Made by a program: the position numbers and the translations under genes. The notes below the pieces were generated by a model. It saw nothing but the letters and a program-made list of their open reading frames with translations. It was not told the DNA's origin and ran no database searches. From assembly GCF_900100335.1 (NCBI RefSeq), contig NZ_FNFE01000007.1, positions 229,392-293,391 on the forward strand: 64,000 nt of DNA, read 5' to 3'. Of the stretch, positions 1-8,321 are shown piece by piece (positions within the stretch are counted from its first letter, which is position 1; each line of letters starts with the position of its first letter). The DNA comes from Natronorubrum texcoconense (lineage in GTDB: Archaea > Halobacteriota > Halobacteria > Halobacteriales > Natrialbaceae).

Positions 1-220
1 AGACGCCGCTCTCGATGTTCTCCTGCGTCGGGTGGTAGTACTCGCCGTCCTCGTCGCTTTCGACCGCGACTGTCGAGAGCACGGCGTCAGTTTCGGCCTG
101 CCTCTCGAGGAAACTCGAGCAACCCGCGAGCGCTACGACGCCCGCTGCGCCGGTTCCGACAAGGAAGTTCCGCCGCGATGCGACCCCGGTTCGACCGGTT
201 TCGGACGTGTTGTCCGTCAT
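1..220 (-). CDS. Tat-exported lipoprotein, N-terminal part (possible PstS-like phosphate-binding protein)
   Basis: Only the first 73 codons are present; the gene runs off the left edge. ATG is at 220. Residues 17-18 are a twin arginine in ASRRNFL, followed by a hydrophobic stretch and the lipobox LAGC at residues 37-40, so the protein should be exported folded by Tat and anchored outside the membrane by lipid. The mature start is short and polar. It is divergent from an AbrB-PhoU regulator, and in haloarchaea that arrangement is typical of the phosphate ABC transporter (pst) operon. PstS is therefore an inference from context; no ligand-binding domain is visible in this fragment. Confidence 0.7.
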   Translation of the reverse strand, partial: MTDNTSETGRTGVASRRNFLVGTGAAGVVALAGCSSFLERQAETDAVLSTVAVESDEDGEYYHPTQENIESGV

Positions 221-675
221 CACCCGGAGGGTAGTCCAGATCGTATAAAGAGGATACTATTATCTATATAGTTGATCACTGCTCTCGATATATCAGTACG
301 TAACCGCCCATAGATCGCAATAGTGATCGATTCTGCCGCGCAATGTAAGCTAGATTTCTGCACATATACGCCATTTACTCCCGCTTTTGACCAGGTTCGG
401 GCTCGAAGTTCGGGTCGTCTCCGCACCGGGATCATTCGCGGTCGACACGCTTCGAATCGCCCTTCGAACCGCGTTCCGGAGCAACCATCGCTCATTCCTC
501 ACTACCCACTACTCACTATATATCCCTACGTTCGAGTACGATTATCTGCCGAGAAATACATCTAACTATGACGACTACGTTCGGTATTATAGCTTCTTAG
601 CGCTTTGAAGCGGAGATAAAAGTTCACCTCTATAGATCCAAGTGAATTTATAGTCCAGGCATAGAAATCCCCTGT
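221..675. promoter_or_regulatory. Divergent promoter region between the lipoprotein and the AbrB-PhoU gene
   Basis: This 455-bp stretch is clearly AT-richer than its flanks and holds no convincing gene. For the minus gene a TATA-like box (tataaag on the plus strand, 244-250) lies about 27 nt before the ATG at 220. For the plus gene, atttatag at 645-652 lies about 27 nt before the ATG at 676. Both spacings fit leaderless transcripts. A further AT-rich patch at 510-525 (ctcactatatatccc) could be a second promoter or an upstream activator site. No sequence here is recognised with certainty as a phosphate box. Confidence 0.55.
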
Positions 676-1671
676 ATGGAGACCCGCAAGGTCCAGGTGA
701 CCGGTGGCTCGACGTATACGGTGTCGCTCCCGAAGTCGTGGGCGACGGAAAACGGTGTCAGCAGTGGCTCGACCGTCGAAATATATTCGGACGACGATAC
801 GTTGCTCGTCACGCCACAGCGCGAGACTGATCATCAGGAGGGGACCCTCGAGATCGCCACGCTCGAGGACGAACAGCTGATCCGAGCCGTCCTGACGATG
901 TACGTCAGCGGCTTCGATATCATCCGTCTCGAAGCGGGGCGGATCACGACTGACCAGCGGCGCGCGATTCGCAGCGCGGTCCAGGGGCTCGTCGGCGTCG
1001 AAGTCGTCGAGGAGGGCAGCGGCTCCGTCGTCGTCCAGGACCTCCTCGACTCCGCGGAGCTATCGATCGTCAACGCCGTCAGTCGGATGCGCCTGATCGC
1101 CACCTCGATGCTCGCGGACGCCGTCACCGCCCTCGTCGAGAACGACGACGACATCGCCCGCGACGTGATCGAGCGCGACGACGACGTCGATCGACTCTTC
1201 CTCGTCGTCTCCCGGATCTTCCGGGCGACGCTGCGCTCACCCCGCGCCGCCGAGGGGCTCGGCGTCTCCCGCGAGGACTGCTTCGACTTCCACTCGAGTG
1301 CGCGCCAACTCGAGCGCGTCGCCGACCACGCCGTCAAGATCAGCCAACTCGCGCGCAAACTCGACGACGTCCCGGAGGGCGTCGCCGATGCCCTGCTCGA
1401 ACTCCACGCCGACGCGTCGACGATCATCGAGCAATCGATGGACGCCCTCTTCGCCGAGGACAGCGACGAGGCGACGAAGCTGGGTCACGAGGCGCTCGAG
1501 TCCGTCCTCGAAATCGACGAACACACCCGGACGATCGACGACATGCTTCGGGACCTCGAGCCCGTACAGGCACAGTCCCTCGGCCTGATTCTCGACTCGC
1601 TGTCCCGAAGCGCGGACTACGGCGGCAACATCGCCGAGACGGCGCTGCAGAAGGCCGCGCCGCGCCCCTGA
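676..1671 (+). CDS. AbrB-PhoU family phosphate regulator
   Basis: 331 residues. Residues 1-45 form a SpoVT/AbrB DNA-binding swapped-hairpin domain (VQVTGGSTYTVSLPKSW), and two PhoU-type helical repeats follow (about 115-215 and 225-325), with the acidic, Glu/Asp-rich helices typical of metal-binding PhoU. Such fusions occur widely in haloarchaea next to pst operons, where they are thought to sense phosphate-transporter state and repress transcription. The promoter is consistent with a leaderless mRNA starting at the ATG. It is divergent from the lipoprotein gene at 220. Family assignment is firm; the specific phosphate role is inferred from domain and context. Confidence 0.9.
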   Translation: METRKVQVTGGSTYTVSLPKSWATENGVSSGSTVEIYSDDDTLLVTPQRETDHQEGTLEIATLEDEQLIRAVLTMYVSGFDIIRLEAGRITTDQRRAIRSAVQGLVGVEVVEEGSGSVVVQDLLDSAELSIVNAVSRMRLIATSMLADAVTALVENDDDIARDVIERDDDVDRLFLVVSRIFRATLRSPRAAEGLGVSREDCFDFHSSARQLERVADHAVKISQLARKLDDVPEGVADALLELHADASTIIEQSMDALFAEDSDEATKLGHEALESVLEIDEHTRTIDDMLRDLEPVQAQSLGLILDSLSRSADYGGNIAETALQKAAPRP

Positions 1672-1682
1672 TGGTCCCTTCC

Positions 1683-1756
1683 TTTAGTATCAACACCGTT
1701 ACAAAAACGTCGTTCAGGGAACGGTTTTGTCAACTGGTCCCATACGCAAACGTATG
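1683..1756 (+). promoter_or_regulatory. Promoter with inverted repeats over the start codon of the winged-helix gene
   Basis: A TATA-like tract (tttagtat, 1683-1690) is followed by two dyads: cgttc(1711-1715)...gaacg(1719-1723), flanked by acaaaa(1701-1706)...ttttgt(1725-1730), and a perfect repeat catacg-caaa-cgtatg at 1741-1756 whose right arm contains the ATG at 1754. Dyads sitting over the transcription and translation start suggest autorepression by the downstream DNA-binding protein. This is inferred; no binding data. Confidence 0.45.
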
Positions 1757-2659
1757 AGTAAGTCTGACGCCTCGAGCGAACGCGAGAGCGTCCTCGCGTG
1801 CACCGACTGTCTCGATCCGGCGGACGCCTTCGCCCTGATCGGCAACGAGACCCGCCTCGCGATTCTCGAGGCGCTGTGGGCGGCCGACGACCGTCCGGTT
1901 GCGTTCTCGGAACTGCGACGCGAGGTCGGGATGCGCGACTCGGCGCAGTTCAACTACCACCTCCAGAAGCTGCTCGGCCAGTTCGTCGTCGGCTCCGAGG
2001 ACGGCTACGACTTCAAACACGCCGGCGAGAAGGTCGTCCGCTCGGTGATCGCCGGCTCGTTCAACGAGCACCCGACGATCGATCCGTTTCCGGTCGAGGG
2101 CTCCTGCGTCGCCTGCGGCGGGCCGCTCGAGGCCCGCTATCGGGACGAACGACTCGCGATCGGCTGTCGCGACTGCGGACACGGCCACGGCGAGTACGGC
2201 TTCCCGCCGGGCGGGCTGAACGACCGAACGCGAGACGAAGTTGCCGCCGCCTTCGATCAGCGGGTGAAACACCTCCACTGTCTCGCGGCCGACGGCGTCT
2301 GTCCGGAGTGCAGCGGTCGCGTCGAATCGCACGTCGTCGAGGACGACGACTGCTGTCTCGGGGCCACGGTGCGCATCGATCACGAGTGCGTCCAGTGCGG
2401 TCACACCCTCTGTTCGGCGCCCGGACTCCGCCTGCTCGATCACTCGCAGGTGGTCGGCTTCCACCGCGAGCGCGGCGTCTCGCTGGACGAACGGCCCTAC
2501 TGGACCCTGCCGTGGTGTGTCTCCGACGAGTACACGACCGTCGTCGACCGCGATCCGATCCGGCTCCGGGTCCGCGTCCCGCTCGAGGGCGACGAACTCC
2601 GCGCCACGCTAGACGCGGATCTCGAGGTACTGGAGACGACCGTCGAATCGGCCGACTGA
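1754..2659 (+). CDS. Winged-helix (ArsR-like) regulator with zinc-ribbon C-terminal domain
   Basis: 301 residues from ATG 1754; an upstream TTG at 1727 is in frame, but the ATG fits the promoter better. Residues about 20-95 form a winged helix of the ArsR/HTH_20 type (LIGNETRLAILEAL, then FNYHLQKL as the recognition helix). The remainder contains three CxxC knuckles (CVACGG, CRDCGHG, CPECSG) and CVQCGH, forming zinc-ribbon-like modules, and ends in an acidic beta-rich segment. Haloarchaea have many such putative regulators with unknown ligands. Repeats around its own start suggest autoregulation. The zinc-binding role is predicted from cysteine spacing. Confidence 0.85.
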   Translation: MSKSDASSERESVLACTDCLDPADAFALIGNETRLAILEALWAADDRPVAFSELRREVGMRDSAQFNYHLQKLLGQFVVGSEDGYDFKHAGEKVVRSVIAGSFNEHPTIDPFPVEGSCVACGGPLEARYRDERLAIGCRDCGHGHGEYGFPPGGLNDRTRDEVAAAFDQRVKHLHCLAADGVCPECSGRVESHVVEDDDCCLGATVRIDHECVQCGHTLCSAPGLRLLDHSQVVGFHRERGVSLDERPYWTLPWCVSDEYTTVVDRDPIRLRVRVPLEGDELRATLDADLEVLETTVESAD

Positions 2660-2726
2660 ACGGCGAGCCGGACGGATCGCGCCACGATTCGCGCGCTTTT
2701 TCCCGCTGGCACCCCTCTCGAGGGAC

Positions 2727-3743
2727 GTGAGTGAGTTCGCGTTCGAACTCGAGCTGTGTGCCCACCTCGAGTCGCGTCGCGAGGGGGTCCTCGCCCGCCA
2801 GCTCGGCGCGAGCGTCGCCGATCCCGGCGGGCGAATCCTCGACGTGGTCTGCGTCGAACCGGGCCCCGCGTTCGACGACCGCGTCGCCCTCTCGAGCGCC
2901 GCCGTTCCGGACGCTGCGATCGAGGCCGACGTGGGTACCGGACGGGCGCGCTACTGGAAGGACGCCTTCGACTGTCACCCCGATCAAGCCCGACGCGCCG
3001 TCGACCGAGCCTGCGAGATCGGCTTCTTCGAACGCGAACGCCGCAAGGGTCGCGAGTACGTCCGACAGGTGGCCCGCTACCCGGACTGGTATAGTCGCAT
3101 CGTCGGTATCGAGAACAAGCCCGATCTGGGTCGGCCGGGGGATCTCGAGGCCCAGCTCCGAACCGACGTCAGCCTCGCGGTGGTCGACGAAATCGTGCTC
3201 GCGACGGAGAGCTACGTCACGCGCGCCCACCTGAACCGAATCCCCGAGGCGGTCGGCGTCTGGCGCGTGCATCGCGAAGACTCGAGTGGGCAGGGCGAGG
3301 ATGGAGTTGAGATCGAGGTGATTCGGGAATCCGAGCCGCTTGCCGTCGAGGATTCGGGGATCGAACCCCTCGAGTCCCACCCCGGCCGAACCGACATCGC
3401 CGTCGTTGCCCCCGACGCGAAGGCCCGCAAGCGGCGTCGGATCGGCGAGCGAGCCTACGGCAAGGGGTGGCGAACGTACGACTTTCCGGCGTGTGGGACC
3501 TGTCGTCCGGACGACTCGAGCGGCGCGACGCTTCCCTACTGTTCGTGGAAGGGGCGCGTGGTCGACGCCGGCTCGGAGTGTGGGACTTCGTGTGGGGGGT
3601 ACGAGCCCGTATCGGAGTCGTGTTCGGAAACAGAGTCGCCTCCGGCGGTGGATCTCGAGGCCGAGCGCGACCGCCGAACGCCCTGGACCGCCGACCCGGA
3701 CGGGAAACGGCGTCGGCAGTCGGGGTTGGATCAGTTCGGGTAG
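2727..3743 (+). CDS. DUF5787 family protein, nuclease-like
   Basis: 338 residues with a GTG start at 2727. The N-terminal two thirds match what I know as the haloarchaeal DUF5787 family (FAFELELCAHLE near the start; ARYWKDAFDCHP; VGIENKPDLGRPGDLE near 125-140). The GIENKPD segment, with its E-x-K pattern between beta-like stretches, is reminiscent of the PD-(D/E)xK nuclease fold; that is my inference. The C-terminal third carries clustered cysteines (CGTC, LPYCSWKG, ECGTSCGG) that could bind zinc or an Fe-S cluster. The last 40 residues are polar and probably disordered. It lies 67 bp after the winged-helix gene, same strand. Confidence 0.75.
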   Translation: MSEFAFELELCAHLESRREGVLARQLGASVADPGGRILDVVCVEPGPAFDDRVALSSAAVPDAAIEADVGTGRARYWKDAFDCHPDQARRAVDRACEIGFFERERRKGREYVRQVARYPDWYSRIVGIENKPDLGRPGDLEAQLRTDVSLAVVDEIVLATESYVTRAHLNRIPEAVGVWRVHREDSSGQGEDGVEIEVIRESEPLAVEDSGIEPLESHPGRTDIAVVAPDAKARKRRRIGERAYGKGWRTYDFPACGTCRPDDSSGATLPYCSWKGRVVDAGSECGTSCGGYEPVSESCSETESPPAVDLEAERDRRTPWTADPDGKRRRQSGLDQFG

Positions 3744-3762
3744 GCTGCTCGATCGTTGAGTT

Positions 3763-3986
3763 TAGTGAACGCTTTGTGTTGCTCAGTGGTTGAGAAGACG
3801 AGCGGTTTGCAATCGCTGGCGGCAGTGAGTGCCACGTCCTCCCCAACCGATTCACTCGCTCCAAAGTCGCTCGCTCATCCCTCACACGTCTTCGAGCCGC
3901 GGTTCACCGTCAGTTCACCGCGGCTCAGCGCGCGCCACCGCACGTGGTTTGGTTAGTCCGAACGGTAACGCCTTGCCCTGTACTGA
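3763..3986 (+). repeat. Structured dispersed repeat, copy 1
   Basis: This copy lies in the convergent gap after DUF5787 and matches 34177-34447 in the same orientation. Shared blocks are tagtgaacgct at 3763-3773, gaagacgag near 3794, a 19-base block containing gtgccacgtcctcccc at 3826-3844, a 22-base block containing cacgtggtttggttagtcc at 3940-3961, and tgtactga at 3979-3986. The interior differs between copies, but here it contains a perfect 10-bp hairpin, gagccgcggt (3894-3903) with accgcggctc (3917-3926). At the right end ccctgt/acaggg also pairs. No ORF with haloarchaeal protein character spans it. It could be a structured RNA or a small non-autonomous mobile element. Confidence 0.7.
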
Positions 3987-4066
3987 ACGACAGGGAACAC
4001 TGCTACTCGCGCTACGAACGGTCCGTTTCACGGCGTCAAAGCGTCGTTATCGACTCAATACAACGA

Positions 4067-4573
4067 TTAGTCGTCGCCCTCGAGAACCCGAAACGCGCCC
4101 GTAAACTCCTCGCCGTCCGCGTCGCGACTGCCGTAGAGATACGCGCCGTCGGCCCAGAAGAGTCGGTCGAACTGGTAGCCCGCCTCCTGCTCGTCGACGG
4201 AATCTTCGTCGACGTCCTCGTCCCAGACGCACTCCGGCGGGATGTCGATCGGATAGATACCGGTACTTGCCCCCTCCCAGGTCCACTCGAGGACGGTGTC
4301 CTGATCGATCTCGAGCGCGTCAGGCTCGAAACCGTCCCCATCGGGGTCGACCGTGATCTCGACGGTCTCTTCGCCAGTGTGGTCCTCGAGGTTGCGCGCT
4401 TCGAGGACCGACTCGGCGTCGCGGTCGTCGCCGTTCGCGCTCTCGGTCTCGTTTTCGTCCTCGTCGTCCCCCGGGTTTTCGTCTCCGTCGTCGGCACTGT
4501 CCTCACCGAGACAGCCGGCGAGCGCAGCAGCAGCCACAGTCGTCCCGACGATCCGTCGCCTGGTCCACTCCAT
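4067..4573 (-). CDS. Lipoprotein with a cupredoxin-like domain lacking copper ligands
   Basis: 168 residues. RRRIVG then a hydrophobic run and ALAGC at about residues 18-22 give a Tat/lipobox signal. A long Asp/Glu-rich linker follows (25-60), then a small beta-domain with the layout of halocyanin (DTVLEWTWEG, FWADGAYLYG, FTGAFRV). In halocyanins the copper ligands are His, Cys, His and Met; here the first His position reads Tyr-Pro and the usual C-x-x-H loop reads GSRDADGEE, so copper binding looks lost. It is the last gene after the histidine kinase and KaiC-like genes on the same strand, with a 60-bp gap. Confidence 0.7.
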   Translation of the reverse strand: MEWTRRRIVGTTVAAAALAGCLGEDSADDGDENPGDDEDENETESANGDDRDAESVLEARNLEDHTGEETVEITVDPDGDGFEPDALEIDQDTVLEWTWEGASTGIYPIDIPPECVWDEDVDEDSVDEQEAGYQFDRLFWADGAYLYGSRDADGEEFTGAFRVLEGDD

Positions 4574-4633
4574 GGCCGGAATACGGGCTCCAACATCTTG
4601 AATTCTCGACTCGGTTCTCCGTGGAGACGGCCC

Positions 4634-5728
4634 TTACGGGTCGTCGACCGCGGGGAGGGAGAACGTGAACGTCGCTCCCTCGCCCGGCTCGGACTCCACC
4701 CAGATCCGTCCGTCGTGGCGCTCGACGATCCGCTTACAGAGGGCGAGGCCGATTCCGGTGCCGGCGTGTTCCTCGTGGCTGTGGAGCCGCTGGAAGATCT
4801 CGAAGATCCGCTCTTGGTCGCCGGGGTCGATACCGATCCCGTCGTCGCTGACCGACAGGCGCCACCGCGAGCCGACTCGCTCGGCTCCGATGCGGATCTC
4901 CGGCGTACCGGTGCCGTTGTACTCGATCGCGTTCGACAGCAGATTTTGGAACAGCTGCCGAAGCTGGTCGGGATCGCCTTCGACGCGGGGGAGCGGTTCG
5001 ACCCGGATATCGGCGTCGTGCTCCTCGATCATGACCATTAGATCCGTGAGCGCGTCCTCGAGCACCGTGTTCAGGTCCATCGGCTCGAGCGGATCTCCCT
5101 CCGAGTCGACCCGGGAGTACTCGAGCAGGCCGTCGATCATCGCGCTCATCCGATCGGCGCCGTCGATCGCGAACTCGAGGAACTCGTCGGCGTCCTGATC
5201 GAGTTCGCCGCCGTATCGCTGCTCGATCAACTGGAGGTAGCTCGAGACCATCCGCAGGGGCTCTTGCAGGTCGTGTGAGGCCGCGTAGGCGAACTGCTCG
5301 AGGGATCTGTTGGACTCCTCGAGTCTCGCGATGTAGTGGCGGAGCTCTTTCGACTGCGACCGACGGGTAAGTAGGGTGTTCAGCCGCCGAAAGAGGACGT
5401 TTCGGTCGATCGGCGCATCGACGATTTCGTCGACGAGCAGGGGTGGCTCGCGCTCGTCCGGATCCGGAAGCGAGATCCGAAGCCTGCTGTCCCGCCGGCG
5501 AACGACGACGACCGGACAGAAGACGGGATCGCTCTCTTCGACGCGCTCGCGCAACTCGCGGTGATACTCGGGAAACGTGTGATCGTCGATGAGATAGCAG
5601 TCGGCCTCGCCGACCGCCTGCTCGGTCTCGACCTCGTAGTGTCCCTCGAGCAACGCCTCGACGGCAGCACGGTTGCCCGCTTCGCCGATGAGTAACTGAA
5701 TCGTTCCGCGCTGGTCGGCGGCCGTCAT
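4634..5728 (-). CDS. Sensor histidine kinase with N-terminal receiver-like domain
   Basis: 364 residues. Residues 1-115 resemble a degenerate receiver-like domain seen in haloarchaeal kinases paired with KaiC-like ATPases; no clear phospho-accepting pocket is visible. A coiled coil (about 120-150) leads to the HisKA dimerisation helix with the phospho-accepting His in ASHDLQEPL (near 155). The HATPase_c domain has the N box (QLFQNLLSNAIEYN), G1 (DDGIGI) and G2 (GTGIGLALCK). No membrane segment is seen, so it should be cytoplasmic. It lies 40 bp downstream of the KaiC-like gene on the same strand and is probably cotranscribed and functionally paired with it. Confidence 0.9.
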   Translation of the reverse strand: MTAADQRGTIQLLIGEAGNRAAVEALLEGHYEVETEQAVGEADCYLIDDHTFPEYHRELRERVEESDPVFCPVVVVRRRDSRLRISLPDPDEREPPLLVDEIVDAPIDRNVLFRRLNTLLTRRSQSKELRHYIARLEESNRSLEQFAYAASHDLQEPLRMVSSYLQLIEQRYGGELDQDADEFLEFAIDGADRMSAMIDGLLEYSRVDSEGDPLEPMDLNTVLEDALTDLMVMIEEHDADIRVEPLPRVEGDPDQLRQLFQNLLSNAIEYNGTGTPEIRIGAERVGSRWRLSVSDDGIGIDPGDQERIFEIFQRLHSHEEHAGTGIGLALCKRIVERHDGRIWVESEPGEGATFTFSLPAVDDP

Positions 5729-5768
5729 GGATGCGGGTCGGTGGGCCGACGGCGCGTTCCTGGTCCCA

Positions 5769-7259
5769 TCATTCGGTTCGGGGGCTGTTCGCGGGACCGC
5801 TCGCTCTCGGAGATCCCTGAAGAATTCCGTAGAGACCCGTCAACGGTTCGCCGACGTGGATTCCGTTCGACGTGATTTCGAACTCGCGGAGACTGTGTTC
5901 GAACCCGCCGGTTCGCTTTTTCAACACGCCGATGACCTTTCGGAGGCTGCCGTCCATCTCGACGTAGCTCAGGAACATGAGATTGTCCGCGATATAGCTC
6001 AGATCACCGCTCGTCGCCCTCGAGATCCCCGTGATCTCGGAGATTTCGTTCATGATGAGCACCGTCACGCCGCGGCTCTTCAGATACCGAGTCAGCGCGT
6101 GTAGTTTCCGCACGAGTTCGGACTCCTGTCCCTGTAGCGAGACCGTGTAGCCGTCGATCCCGTCGATCATCACGATGTCTGCCCCCTGTTCGTTCACCTG
6201 CTGTTTGACCATGTGCCCGAACTCCTCGCCCGAGCGCGTGAGCGGTTCGACTTCGGTCACCGCGAGCGATCCCTCCTCGCGAAGCCTTCGGACGGGTAAG
6301 CCGATCGACTCCGATCGGTGATCGTACGTTCGTCCGTCCTCCTCGAAGAGATAGATCGCCGACTGGAGACCGTTCTCGGCCGCCTGACACAGCAACTGTG
6401 TGCCGGTCGACGTCTTTCCGGTCCCCGTCGGTCCGCTGATGAACGTCACGGTCTCTTGCTCGAAGCCGCCGCCGACCAGATCGTCGAGTTCATCGATACC
6501 GAACTGGACGCGCTCGGTCTCGAAGCGGCGGTTCTGCTTGGCTTGTTCGTCGGCCTGTTCGGGAATCAGCTGCGGAAATACCTCGATACCCTCGCCGCGG
6601 ATTGCCATCCCGTGATCCCCCTCTATCTGACCGCGTGCACGGTGTTTCGCGGCTTTGATCCGACGGCCGCGCTCGCCTCGAGTGAGTTCGAGGATCCCGT
6701 CGCTGAGCGAGCGGATCTCCGAATCGTACTCCTGTCCGGTGGCGGACGTCGCCGTCGCGATCACGGTTACTTCGCGCTGCTTGAGAAAGCGCATGAACGC
6801 GAGAATGCGCTTTCGAAACTGGTGGTCGTTCGCCTCGACGTATCGTAGTTGCGTGATCGGATCGACCACGACGCGGTCGGGATCGATGTCGCGGATGGCG
6901 TCGTGAATATCCTGCGTGTACCGGTTCTGTTCGATATCGCTCGGATTGACCAGATCGTAGGAGTAGTCTTCGATGAAGAATTCGGAGTCGGGTCCCAGGT
7001 CGAGAAATTCCGCCTCGGAGATGTCGATGCCGACTGCGGCCCCGTTCGAGAGAATCTCCCCGCGAGACTCCTCGCTGTGGATGAACAGTACCGTTTCGTC
7101 CGCCTCGAGACCCTCCTCGAGAAAGTGCATGCCGAGTAACGTCTTTCCGGTACCCGGCTGGCCCTGAATGAGATACATACGGCCGGTGACGAGGCCGCCG
7201 CGGAGAATATCGTCTACCCCATCAACTCCGCTATGTATCGATGATACGTTCGATCCCAT
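5769..7259 (-). CDS. KaiC-like ATPase with two RecA domains
   Basis: About 496 residues from ATG 7259; an in-frame GTG at 7271 adds four residues. There are two RecA/KaiC domains: the first with Walker A GQPGTGKT and the adjacent Glu pair in HSEES, the second with GPTGTGKT and FEEDG. Walker B-like strands are RVVVDPIT and IVMIDGID. In the region equivalent to the cyanobacterial KaiC phosphosites (S431/T432) I read S-Y by eye, so clock-type phosphorylation is not assured. No kaiA or kaiB is nearby. Haloarchaea carry many such proteins, often beside histidine kinases as here, and they are thought to act in signal transduction rather than as oscillators. Confidence 0.9.
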   Translation of the reverse strand: MGSNVSSIHSGVDGVDDILRGGLVTGRMYLIQGQPGTGKTLLGMHFLEEGLEADETVLFIHSEESRGEILSNGAAVGIDISEAEFLDLGPDSEFFIEDYSYDLVNPSDIEQNRYTQDIHDAIRDIDPDRVVVDPITQLRYVEANDHQFRKRILAFMRFLKQREVTVIATATSATGQEYDSEIRSLSDGILELTRGERGRRIKAAKHRARGQIEGDHGMAIRGEGIEVFPQLIPEQADEQAKQNRRFETERVQFGIDELDDLVGGGFEQETVTFISGPTGTGKTSTGTQLLCQAAENGLQSAIYLFEEDGRTYDHRSESIGLPVRRLREEGSLAVTEVEPLTRSGEEFGHMVKQQVNEQGADIVMIDGIDGYTVSLQGQESELVRKLHALTRYLKSRGVTVLIMNEISEITGISRATSGDLSYIADNLMFLSYVEMDGSLRKVIGVLKKRTGGFEHSLREFEITSNGIHVGEPLTGLYGILQGSPRASGPANSPRTE

Positions 7260-7406
7260 GTACCCGTACACGGAACTGGCGGTTATGAATCACACTATCC
7301 TAACTGTCCTCGAGCGTATAGGAACCGGTAACGGTCACGGATATCCCCACGGGCGTTCCTTCGAACCCACCTTCCGTCTCCAGATAGAGGACCGGTCGAA
7401 CACGGG

Positions 7407-8231
7407 TTAGAGCACGTACTGCTCGCCGTCGATCGCCAGCGGCTCCTCGAACGCCTCATCGGCCGGATAGTAGTGTGCGAGGTGGACCAGCCGCGTTCGC
7501 TCGGCGTTCAACTCGTCGGCCAATTCGAGCGCGCCCTCTCGAGTCATGTGTTTCGTCCCGAACGTCCGGGGAACGCCCGCGTCGTTCTCGTGGCGACCCC
7601 CGATCGGGTGGTACTCACAGAGGTGTGCGGGGACGATGCCGTCCGCGAGCAACAGGTCGGGGTCGGCGAGGGCCTCGCGCGAGTCCGCCGGAACGTTGTA
7701 GCTCGTATCGCCCGAGAGCGACAGTTTCGCGCCCGTCTTGGGGTCCTCAATCGCGACGCCGTAACACAAAAGCGGCGGGTGTTCGACCGGGACCAGCGTC
7801 ACGTCGAAGCCACAGACCCGAACGGACTCGAGGGGCGTCGTCGGGTGGACGTCGATCGACTCGAGGTAGTGGTAGTCCGCCCGGACCGTCTCGGCGACGC
7901 TCTTGTCCGTCTTCGGATCGGTTTCGTTCGCCGCGTAGACGTCGAGGGAGTCGAAGACGCGAAAGACGTTGCCGAGCCCGTCGAGGTGATCGAAGTGGAT
8001 GTGCGTGACGATGGCCGCGTCGGGCAGCGGGACGTCGTCGCGCAGGAACTGATACCGAAAGTCGGGGCTGAAGTCGATCAGCAGCGACTCCTCGGTGCGT
8101 TCGTTCTCGACGTGAACCGAAAACCGGGTGCGCTCGACCTCGCGCTCGCGGGCGGTCTCGCAGGTGTCACAGTCGCAGCCGACGGTGGGCGTCCCGGTCG
8201 TGTCGCCGGTTCCGAGCAGGGTGACGCGCAT
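7407..8231 (-). CDS. MBL-fold metallohydrolase, PhnP/RNase Z-like
   Basis: 274 residues from ATG 8231; a GTG two codons upstream is possible. The N-terminus has LLGTGDTTGTP, then CDCDTC, a zinc-knuckle-like insert known from PhnP-type phosphodiesterases. The metal-binding motif is THIHFDHLDG (HxHxDH), with further ligand candidates in SGDTSYN and VHLAHYY. The family hydrolyses phosphodiesters, including cyclic phosphates; the exact substrate here is unknown. It stands alone on the minus strand, 90 bp after the nucleotidyltransferase-like gene. Confidence 0.85.
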   Translation of the reverse strand: MRVTLLGTGDTTGTPTVGCDCDTCETAREREVERTRFSVHVENERTEESLLIDFSPDFRYQFLRDDVPLPDAAIVTHIHFDHLDGLGNVFRVFDSLDVYAANETDPKTDKSVAETVRADYHYLESIDVHPTTPLESVRVCGFDVTLVPVEHPPLLCYGVAIEDPKTGAKLSLSGDTSYNVPADSREALADPDLLLADGIVPAHLCEYHPIGGRHENDAGVPRTFGTKHMTREGALELADELNAERTRLVHLAHYYPADEAFEEPLAIDGEQYVL

Positions 8232-8321
8232 GGTCACCGTCGTCCTCCGTGGGAGTCCGGTGAGCTACCGGCTCCCAGACCGACTACGGGTCCGCGCACG
8301 GGACCGCCGGTCCGTCGTCGC

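Noticed and set aside
2061..3380. 439-codon open frame antisense to the winged-helix and DUF5787 genes
   Set aside because: It spans two genes on the other strand and turns Arg-rich half-way, so it is not a protein.
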